Positions 52,684 through 58,697 of a stretch of 58,697 bases of DNA are shown piece by piece. How positions within the stretch are numbered: position 1 is the stretch's first letter; every line of letters begins with the position of its first letter. The notes beneath the pieces are model-generated. The model saw only the letters and a list, made by a program, of their open reading frames with translations. It ran no database searches and had not been told where the DNA came from. The stretch lies in NCBI GenBank assembly GCA_020026195.1, contig JAHHQW010000007.1, forward strand, positions 1-58,697, written 5' to 3'. This DNA comes from Prevotella sp. Its GTDB lineage: Bacteria > Bacteroidota > Bacteroidia > Bacteroidales > Bacteroidaceae. A program made the translations under genes and the position numbers.

Positions 52684-55272
52684 TTAGTTTTCGAATACAA
52701 GTCCGTTTTCATCGGCATCAACCTTTATAGGCTTATCTCTTGACACGTCTCCAGACAATATCTTCTTCGACAAATCGTTAAGCAGATAACGCTGAACAGC
52801 ACGCTTTACAGGACGTGCACCAAACTCTGGTTCATATCCCATTTCTGCAATAAAATCGATTGCAGCAGGAGTAACATCAAGTGTAAAGCCCTGGTGTACA
52901 AGCATCTTTGTAACAGAATTCATCTGCAGACGAACCACATCGGCAATCTGTTCCTTAGTAAGCGGCAGGAACATTATTATATCATCAATACGATTCAGGA
53001 ACTCAGGACGAATTGTCTTCTTCAGCATTTCCATAACACCGTTCTTTGTTTCTTCTATCTTCTCTTCCTTATTATTAGGATTGATTTCAGAAAGTTTCTC
53101 ACGAATGAAAGCACTGCCTAAGTTTGAAGTCATTATTATGATGGTATTCTTAAAGTTTACCACCCTGCCCTTATTATCTGTAAGACGTCCGTCATCCAGC
53201 ACTTGTAAAAGTATGTTGAATACATCTGGATGAGCCTTCTCTATCTCATCAAATAATACGACACTGTAAGGTTTACGACGCACTGCTTCTGTCAGCTGAC
53301 CACCTTCGTCGTATCCTACATATCCGGGAGGCGCTCCGATAAGACGAGACACGCTGAACTTTTCCTGATACTCGCTCATATCAATACGAGTCATCATGGT
53401 TTCATCGTTAAAGAGGAAATCTGCCAAAGCTTTTGCGAGTTCAGTCTTACCTACACCAGTAGTTCCAAGGAAAATGAACGATGCCAACGGACGCTTCGGA
53501 TCCTGAAGACCTGCACGCGAACGACGTACAGCATCACTTACAGCCTGGATAGCCTCATCCTGACCAATAACACGCTTATGAAGTTCTTCTTCCAAATGCA
53601 GAAGTTTCTCACGTTCGCTTGCCATCATCTTTGTAACCGGAATACCTGTCCAGCGACTTACAACCTCTGCAATATCATCTGCTGTTACTTCCTCACGTAT
53701 CATCGCCTTGCCATTCTGCGTCTGATGAAGTTGTTTCTGAATATTCACGATGTCATCTTCCAGACTCTTCAGCTTGCTATAACGAATCTCAGCAACACGT
53801 TCATAATTGCCCTCGCGTTCAGCACGCTGTGCCTCATAACGTAAATTTTCCATCTGCTGCTTATCGTTCTGAATACGATTTACAAGTTCTTTCTCACCAT
53901 TCCATTTAGCACGATAAGACTTTTCTTCCTCACGCAAATCAGCAATCTGTTTATCAAGATTTGCTATCTTAGGAGCATCTCCCTCACGACGGATTGCTTC
54001 ACGCTCAATCTCTAACTGTTTAAGTTTACGAGTTATCTCATCAAGTTCCTCGGGAACTGAGTCACGTTCCATCCTAAGTTTTGCAGCAGCCTCATCCATA
54101 AGGTCGATTGCCTTATCAGGTAAGAATCGGTCTGAAATATATCTCTCAGAAAGTTGAACAGCTGCAATACATGCATCGTCCTGAATACGTACTTTATGAT
54201 GATTCTCATAACGTTCTTTCAGACCACGAAGAATACTAATAGCACTCATTTCGTCTGGTTCATCAACCATTACAGTCTGGAATCTACGTTCCAAAGCTTT
54301 ATCCTTTTCGAAATACTTCTGATACTCGTTAAGTGTAGTAGCACCGATACTTCTTAGTTCACCACGTGCAAGAGTTGGTTTAAGGATATTAGCTGCATCC
54401 ATAGCGCCTTCTCCTCCTCCGGCTCCCACCAATGTATGAATTTCATCGATGAACAGAATTATATCTCCGTCACTGTCCGTAACTTCTTTGATAACACTCT
54501 TGAGTCGTTCCTCAAACTCACCCTTGTATTTGGCACCGGCAACAAGTGCACCCATATCGAGCGAAAAAAGCTGTTTGTTCTTAAGATTTTCTGGAACATC
54601 ACCACTTACTATTCTCTGTGCCAGACCTTCTACTATCGCGGTCTTACCTGTACCCGGTTCACCTATTAATATAGGATTATTCTTCGTACGACGGCTAAGA
54701 ATCTGTAGTACACGACGTATTTCTTCATCACGTCCGATTACAGGATCAAGTTTTCCTGCACGTGCCTGCTCTACAAGATTCTTTGCATACTTTTCGAGCG
54801 AACGATAATTATCATCTGCTGACTGTGAATTAACCTTCTGTCCTTTTCTCAGTTCTTCTATTGCAGTACGTATTCCTTTTTCGGTCATTCCTGCATCTTT
54901 CATTATACGTGATGCAGTAGAGTTCACCATAAGCAGAGCCATAAGCACAGGCTCTACACTTACGAACTCATCTCCCATCTTAGAAGATATTTCCTCTGCT
55001 TTCTGTAATACTTGGACAGTATCGTTTCCTAAATAAGGTTCGCCACCATGGACCTTTGCAAGATGAGAAATCTCTCGATCTACAAGAGTCTCTATCTGCG
55101 CCATACTGGCACCTACCTTACTAAATATAAAGTCAGTAACGTCCTTTGCCTTTACCATCGCTCCCTTAAGCAGATGAACAGGTTCTACGCTCTGCTGACT
55201 ATTACGCTGTGCAGCGCTAACAGCTTCTTGTATAAGTTCTTGCGCTTTAATTGTAAATTTGTCAAATGTCAT
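52684..55272 (-). CDS. clpB: ATP-dependent disaggregase ClpB
   Basis: An 862-residue Hsp100 chaperone that resolves protein aggregates with DnaK. The N domain covers 1-145. NBD1 has 'GEPGTGKTAIVEG' (near 205) and 'LFIDEIHTLVGAGGGEGAMDA' (near 277). The coiled-coil middle domain runs about 405-525, typical of ClpB and absent from ClpA. NBD2 has 'GTTGVGKTELAKAL' (near 607) and 'LFDEIEKAHPDVFN'. Complete, and slightly longer than E. coli ClpB (857). An unusually strong AAAGGAG precedes the start. No heat-shock operator of a known type is visible upstream. Confidence 0.97.
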   Translation of the reverse strand: MTFDKFTIKAQELIQEAVSAAQRNSQQSVEPVHLLKGAMVKAKDVTDFIFSKVGASMAQIETLVDREISHLAKVHGGEPYLGNDTVQVLQKAEEISSKMGDEFVSVEPVLMALLMVNSTASRIMKDAGMTEKGIRTAIEELRKGQKVNSQSADDNYRSLEKYAKNLVEQARAGKLDPVIGRDEEIRRVLQILSRRTKNNPILIGEPGTGKTAIVEGLAQRIVSGDVPENLKNKQLFSLDMGALVAGAKYKGEFEERLKSVIKEVTDSDGDIILFIDEIHTLVGAGGGEGAMDAANILKPTLARGELRSIGATTLNEYQKYFEKDKALERRFQTVMVDEPDEMSAISILRGLKERYENHHKVRIQDDACIAAVQLSERYISDRFLPDKAIDLMDEAAAKLRMERDSVPEELDEITRKLKQLEIEREAIRREGDAPKIANLDKQIADLREEEKSYRAKWNGEKELVNRIQNDKQQMENLRYEAQRAEREGNYERVAEIRYSKLKSLEDDIVNIQKQLHQTQNGKAMIREEVTADDIAEVVSRWTGIPVTKMMASEREKLLHLEEELHKRVIGQDEAIQAVSDAVRRSRAGLQDPKRPLASFIFLGTTGVGKTELAKALADFLFNDETMMTRIDMSEYQEKFSVSRLIGAPPGYVGYDEGGQLTEAVRRKPYSVVLFDEIEKAHPDVFNILLQVLDDGRLTDNKGRVVNFKNTIIIMTSNLGSAFIREKLSEINPNNKEEKIEETKNGVMEMLKKTIRPEFLNRIDDIIMFLPLTKEQIADVVRLQMNSVTKMLVHQGFTLDVTPAAIDFIAEMGYEPEFGARPVKRAVQRYLLNDLSKKILSGDVSRDKPIKVDADENGLVFEN

Positions 55273-55279
55273 TTTAATT

Positions 55280-55286
55280 CTCCTTT
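55280..55286 (-). promoter_or_regulatory. Strong Shine-Dalgarno of clpB
   Basis: AAAGGAG on the minus strand, 7 bases before the ATG at 55272. Most genes in this window lack such a site, so it suggests high translation. Confidence 0.7.
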
Positions 55287-55413
55287 CGTAATTCTATTTA
55301 TATATTGTTCTCATCAATCATAGTCCAAAAATTATACCATCATATAATTATGCCATAATGACAGATACAGAGATAAAAATAGTGCAACATAATATTAATA
55401 ATTTAAAAGTTGG

Positions 55414-55421
55414 TATCTTTG
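55414..55421 (+). promoter_or_regulatory. -7 element of recR
   Basis: TATCTTTG at 55414-55421 with no good TTTG at -33. It lies only about 15 bases before the recR ATG, so the leader is almost absent; an in-frame alternative start at 55410 overlaps the element and is excluded. Confidence 0.6.
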
Positions 55422-55436
55422 TCCCAAAAACAAAAA

Positions 55437-56051
55437 ATGATGCAACAATATCCATCGCGACTATTGGAAAAGGCTGTAAACGAGTTCTCAAAACTACCCG
55501 GAGTCGGAAGACGCACAGCACTCAGACTCGTGTTACATCTGCTGCGTCGCGACAAGGAAGATGTACTGGCATTTGCCAACTCAATATCCGACCTTATACA
55601 AAACGTAAAATATTGCAGCGTATGTCACAGCATAAGCGATGAAGATGTATGTCCGATATGCAGTGATGACAGACGAGATGCGACAACCGTATGTGTGGTA
55701 GAAAACATTCAGGATGTAATGGCCATTGAAAACACACGCCAGTATAACGGGCTGTATCATGTACTTGGAGGAGTCATTTCACCAATGGACGGTATAGGTC
55801 CGTCTGACCTTCAGATAGACTCACTGATAGAAAGAGTTAAGCAAGGTAATGTTAACGAAGTGATATTAGCCCTTGGATCAACCATGGAAGGCGACACCAC
55901 AAACTTCTATATATCTAAACGTCTTACAGCAACAAGCAGTGTAAAAGTTTCTGTAATAGCACGAGGCATATCTGTCGGAGGCGAGATAGAATACACAGAC
56001 GAAGTAACCTTAGGACGTTCTATAATAAACCGCGTTCCTTTTAAAGGATAA
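55437..56051 (+). CDS. recR: Recombination mediator RecR
   Basis: A 204-residue protein (or 203 from the next ATG) that loads RecA at gaps with RecO. Helix-hairpin-helix 'LPGVGRRTALRLVLHLL', the four-Cys zinc finger 'CSVCHSISDEDVCPIC', and a TOPRIM domain from about 75 ('VCVVENIQDVMAIE', 'EVILALGSTMEGDTT') occur in the standard order. Length is standard. The start is placed after the -7 at 55414-55421. A membrane-protein gene follows 11 bases later. Confidence 0.96.
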   Translation: MMQQYPSRLLEKAVNEFSKLPGVGRRTALRLVLHLLRRDKEDVLAFANSISDLIQNVKYCSVCHSISDEDVCPICSDDRRDATTVCVVENIQDVMAIENTRQYNGLYHVLGGVISPMDGIGPSDLQIDSLIERVKQGNVNEVILALGSTMEGDTTNFYISKRLTATSSVKVSVIARGISVGGEIEYTDEVTLGRSIINRVPFKG

Positions 56052-56062
56052 ACAATAATAAG

Positions 56063-56491
56063 ATGAAAAAGACCAATAAAATTTTACAGACTTTATTCTA
56101 TTCTACGCTTGCAGTTTCGCTCATAATGGTCGTACTGTTTGAATTTGACATCTTAGAATCTGGCATTATTGCAGCATATGGCGAAACAGAATTCGCGACA
56201 GCTACGACAATGGAACTTATAACAATATGCTCAATCCCCGTAGTACTCAGAACATTTAAATTTGGTTTTATAAAGCGCAGCGTCAGACTGGGTGGTGAAA
56301 CAGCACTAAGACTGTGGAGTGTAATACGCCTTTCTATATTATGTGTACTGATGACTGTCAATACATTATTATATTATGTCTTTATGAATGTGGCATTCGG
56401 ATATATGAGCATCATAACTTTCCTGTGTATGTTCCTGATATTTCCGTCAGCAGAACGCTTAAAGAAAGAAATGGAGGACTGTAAAGAATGA
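56063..56491 (+). CDS. Small integral membrane protein
   Basis: A 142-residue protein with about four hydrophobic segments (roughly 10-30, 45-65, 85-110 and 112-132) and a charged cytosolic tail ('SAERLKKEMEDCKE'). No recognised domain. The stop overlaps the glycosyltransferase start by four bases and recR is 11 bases upstream, so it is part of that operon. It may be a membrane partner of the glycosyltransferase, which is only a positional inference. Confidence 0.72.
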   Translation: MKKTNKILQTLFYSTLAVSLIMVVLFEFDILESGIIAAYGETEFATATTMELITICSIPVVLRTFKFGFIKRSVRLGGETALRLWSVIRLSILCVLMTVNTLLYYVFMNVAFGYMSIITFLCMFLIFPSAERLKKEMEDCKE

Positions 56492-57681
56492 AACTCTCGA
56501 TAATAATAGTAAACTATAACGTACGTCATTACATCACTCAGTGTCTGTACAGCGTACAGCGTGCCATTCGCGGTATTGATGCAGATGTTTATGTAGTAGA
56601 CAATCATTCACAGGACGATTCGGTAGATTATATTCGTAAAAATTTTCCCGACGTAAAACTTATAGAAAGCAATCACAACTTAGGATTCGCGAAAGCAAAT
56701 AACATTGCCATACGCCGCAGTACTGCCGAATACGTACTTATGCTTAATCCTGACACCATTGTCGGAGAAAATACTTTCAGAGAATGTATTAAGTTTATGG
56801 ACGAACATCCGCAATCAGGTGGCCTTGGCGTAAGAATGCTTAAATGCGATGGTGGAGATGCCATGGAATCGAGACGCGGACGTCCAACACCTATGACGGC
56901 ATTCTATAAGATGTGCGGCCTTTGTGCTAAATTCCCAAAGAGTCACCGTTTCGGAAAGTACTACATGAGTTATCTTCCATGGGAAACTCCGCAGAAGATA
57001 GAAGTTATCAGCGGAGCTTTCTGCATGATGCGCAAAAAGACACTCGACATAACAGGACTTGTAGACGAGGATTTCTTCATGTACGGAGAGGATATAGATA
57101 TGTCATGCCGCATTTTAGATGCAGGCTATGATAACTGGTATCTTCCTACAAAGATTCTTCATTACAAAGGCGAGAGTACGCATAAGTCATCGTTCCGTTA
57201 TGTACATGTGTTCTATGAAGCCATGCTTATATATTTCCGCAAACACTACGGACACATAAGTTTCTTTATAAGCATACCAATAAAACTTGCTATATTCGTA
57301 AAAGCTTTCTTTGCTCTCATTGAAATGCAGACCGACCTTATACGAAAGAGTCTTGGCTTCGTTTCTAAGAATAAAAGAGAGAATCCACTATATGTTTTCG
57401 TAGGTAGAAAAGAAATGCTCGACAAATGTCGTATATTAGCTTCAGAGAAAGGACTTACTTCACAGTTCTTCGAAGGCGACAGTACTTCTCTTCCACATGG
57501 TCATCATCAGATCAAAGAAATTACAGGAGCAAAGAGTAAATATATTGTTTACGACACAGAAGCATATTCATACGAAGAAATACTTAACATATTCTCAGAA
57601 AAGCCAGACCATACAACATCCATAGGTCTGTATCACGGTAGTACCAACACTATCATTACACAGAACGAAATATTTGAATAA
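56488..57681 (+). CDS. Family 2 glycosyltransferase with C-terminal extra domain
   Basis: A 397-residue protein. A GT-A domain covers 1-235: 'LSIIIVNYNV', 'VYVVDNHSQDDS', 'LGFAKANNIAI', the DxD-equivalent 'MLNPDTIV', and the acceptor motif 'DEDFFMYGEDIDMSCRI'. These match rhamnosyl/galactosyl-type GT2 enzymes. A hydrophobic stretch near 250-275 may anchor it to the membrane. The final 110 residues (about 290-397: 'PLYVFVGRKEMLDKCRIL', 'KYIVYDTEAYSYEEIL') look like a small Rossmann-like domain not usual in GT2. It probably acts in polysaccharide or lipooligosaccharide synthesis. Confidence 0.88.
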   Translation: MKLSIIIVNYNVRHYITQCLYSVQRAIRGIDADVYVVDNHSQDDSVDYIRKNFPDVKLIESNHNLGFAKANNIAIRRSTAEYVLMLNPDTIVGENTFRECIKFMDEHPQSGGLGVRMLKCDGGDAMESRRGRPTPMTAFYKMCGLCAKFPKSHRFGKYYMSYLPWETPQKIEVISGAFCMMRKKTLDITGLVDEDFFMYGEDIDMSCRILDAGYDNWYLPTKILHYKGESTHKSSFRYVHVFYEAMLIYFRKHYGHISFFISIPIKLAIFVKAFFALIEMQTDLIRKSLGFVSKNKRENPLYVFVGRKEMLDKCRILASEKGLTSQFFEGDSTSLPHGHHQIKEITGAKSKYIVYDTEAYSYEEILNIFSEKPDHTTSIGLYHGSTNTIITQNEIFE

Positions 57682-58199
57682 TGTATAACGACAGTAAATC
57701 AATTGTACTATTAAGAGCCGTAGAGCCTGAAGATTTGGAACTTCTCTATAAGATTGAAAACGATTTTAATCTCTGGGACGTAGGCATTACCAACGTTCCG
57801 TATTCCAAGTTTATGCTACATGAATACATGTCAAGTATAACAGGCGATATATACACCGACAAACAGGTACGCCTAATGATAGAAAACGAGGAAGGAAATG
57901 TTGTTGGTATCACAGACGTTGTAGACTTTAATCCTTCACATCGTCGTGCAGAAATAGGCATCGTCATAATGAAAGAATTCCGTCACAAAGGATATGCAGC
58001 AGCTACACTAAGATATTTAAAGAAGTATGCTTCACATATACTACACCTTAGACAAATTTATGCTATAGTACCAAACAACAATGCGCGTTCTATATCTTTA
58101 TTTGAAAAAAGTGGTTTTGAAAGCGATGCAAAGCTCAAAAACTGGTTATTTGATGGAGAAAAATATGTAGATGCAACGTTAATGCAATATTTTTTGTAA
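57681..58199 (+). CDS. RimJ/RimL-type N-acetyltransferase
   Basis: A 172-residue GNAT protein. Typical segments: 'LLRAVEPEDLELLYKIEND' (9-27), 'RRAEIGIVIMKEFRHKGYAAATLRYL' (about 93-118) with the CoA loop, and 'VPNNNARSISLFEKSGF'. It may modify an amino sugar, a protein N-terminus or a small amine; not decidable. The ATG overlaps the glycosyltransferase stop, so it is the last gene of that operon. Confidence 0.9.
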   Translation: MYNDSKSIVLLRAVEPEDLELLYKIENDFNLWDVGITNVPYSKFMLHEYMSSITGDIYTDKQVRLMIENEEGNVVGITDVVDFNPSHRRAEIGIVIMKEFRHKGYAAATLRYLKKYASHILHLRQIYAIVPNNNARSISLFEKSGFESDAKLKNWLFDGEKYVDATLMQYFL

Positions 58200-58215
58200 A
58201 AAAATTGCCAAATAT

Positions 58216-58246
58216 TTTGGAGGAAAGAAAAATATCATTACCTTTG
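58216..58246 (+). promoter_or_regulatory. Promoter of tRNA-Asp
   Basis: TTTG (58216-58219), 19-bp spacer, TACCTTTG (58239-58246), 28 bases before the tRNA. The tRNA-Ser/Glu unit uses the same TACCTTTG -7. Confidence 0.82.
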
Positions 58247-58274
58247 CAACCGCAAATCAGAAAAAACAACTGAT

Positions 58275-58349
58275 GGTGCGTTAGTTCAGCTTGGTTAGAA
58301 TGCCTGCCTGTCACGCAGGAGGTCACGAGTTCGAGTCTCGTACGCACCG
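58275..58349 (+). tRNA. tRNA-Asp (GTC anticodon)
   Basis: 75 bases. Acceptor GGTGCGT / ACGCACC, anticodon stem CCTGC / GCAGG around CTGTCAC, T-arm ACGAG-TTCGAGT-CTCGT, discriminator G. No encoded CCA. Confidence 0.96.
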
Positions 58350-58352
58350 CTT

Positions 58353-58389
58353 AAAAGAACCGATATCTATTATGGATGTCGGTTCTTTT
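58353..58389 (+). terminator. Terminator of tRNA-Asp
   Basis: 15-bp stem with one G-U wobble (AAAAGAACCGATATC / GATGTCGGTTCTTTT), seven-base loop and a T-rich tail. Confidence 0.88.
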
Positions 58390-58697
58390 GTTTTTATAAT
58401 ATTTTGCAACTGTAATATTTGTTACAAGTTATAATAACACAAATTCATACAAACGTCTTTACATTATCAATGCATATGCAAAGACATTTAAGAGCAATAA
58501 GAGACATTGCCTTTATCGTTTCCTCTAAGACAAATAGTTTTTATCCATAAAAAAGAGGCATGATGCGGATTTACCATACATCATGCCTCATATTTTATAT
58601 ATGTATAGTTGTATTATACAGGAAGTGTCATTATAAACTCACTACGGCTCAGTAGATAAATCATGGGGATAAATTCTTTCACTTTGGATTATTACCT
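58390..58697. other. Right-edge stretch with a minus-strand terminator
   Basis: A hairpin at about 58552-58588 (GAGGCATGATG / CATCATGCCTC), followed on the minus strand by six T, suggests that a transcript enters from the right edge. The only frame ending just before it is 16 codons (58614-58664). No larger gene is visible within the window. Confidence 0.5.

Noticed and set aside
58614..58664. A 16-codon minus-strand frame just before a terminator at the right edge
   Set aside because: Too short and too near the window edge to support as a gene, although a transcript probably ends here.

Overview
The window looks like chromosomal DNA from a Prevotella-like member of the Bacteroidales. The evidence is a full set of Bacteroidetes-type promoters (TTTG, 19-20 bp, TAnnTTTG) upstream of many genes and few obvious Shine-Dalgarno sequences. 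It also encodes proteins with type IX secretion (T9SS) C-terminal sorting domains, a BtuB/BtuG-type surface vitamin B12 uptake locus, a DUF5686 outer-membrane protein and an inositol-lipid gene cluster. I see no rRNA, CRISPR array, insertion sequence, integrase or phage gene. Most genes are intact and tightly packed.

Layout: 0.3-2.3 kb, two secreted proteins in one operon. 2.3-5.2 kb, anaerobic ribonucleotide reductase nrdD-nrdG. 5.6-11.5 kb, purL followed by a two-gene chromate-type transporter and an EamA exporter. 11.5-21.0 kb, a long minus-strand operon with a nucleotidyltransferase, an ATP-grasp protein, a CDP-alcohol phosphotransferase, a HAD phosphatase, myo-inositol-phosphate synthase, a DUF5686 outer-membrane protein, a GH29 alpha-L-fucosidase and a secreted protein. 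21.1-24.2 kb, pepD and, divergently, a small membrane protein, an OmpH/Skp-like lipoprotein and endonuclease III. 24.5-32.7 kb, a cobalamin locus in two convergent halves: a riboswitch-controlled pair of T9SS-exported proteins (+), and btuB with a BtuG-like propeller and a third lipoprotein (-). 32.8-38.9 kb, alaS, a MerR regulator sharing one compact promoter with alaS, two ferredoxin-bearing Mrp/MinD ATPases with a NifX-like protein, and a TalC-type transaldolase. 39.2-41.5 kb, tRNA-Ser and tRNA-Glu followed by an AAA ATPase/DUF4435 pair that resembles PARIS/OLD-type defence modules. 41.5-58.7 kb, mostly housekeeping: NCS2 permease, acetyltransferase, MFS transporter, dxs-trkA-trkH-manA, a TlpA-like thiol protein, clpB, recR, a glycosyltransferase operon and tRNA-Asp.

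Three parts deserve most attention. First, the inositol cluster pairs myo-inositol-phosphate synthase with a sugar-type nucleotidyltransferase and an unusual CDP-alcohol phosphotransferase. This fits a route through an activated CDP-inositol rather than through phosphatidylinositol phosphate, and it includes an ATP-grasp enzyme with no assigned role. Second, the cobalamin riboswitch controls two proteins predicted to leave the cell by T9SS, while the btuB operon opposite has its own promoter and no room for a riboswitch. Third, the compact AAA/DUF4435 pair sits directly beside two tRNA genes.

All calls come from reading the sequence and from memory of protein families. No database search was run.
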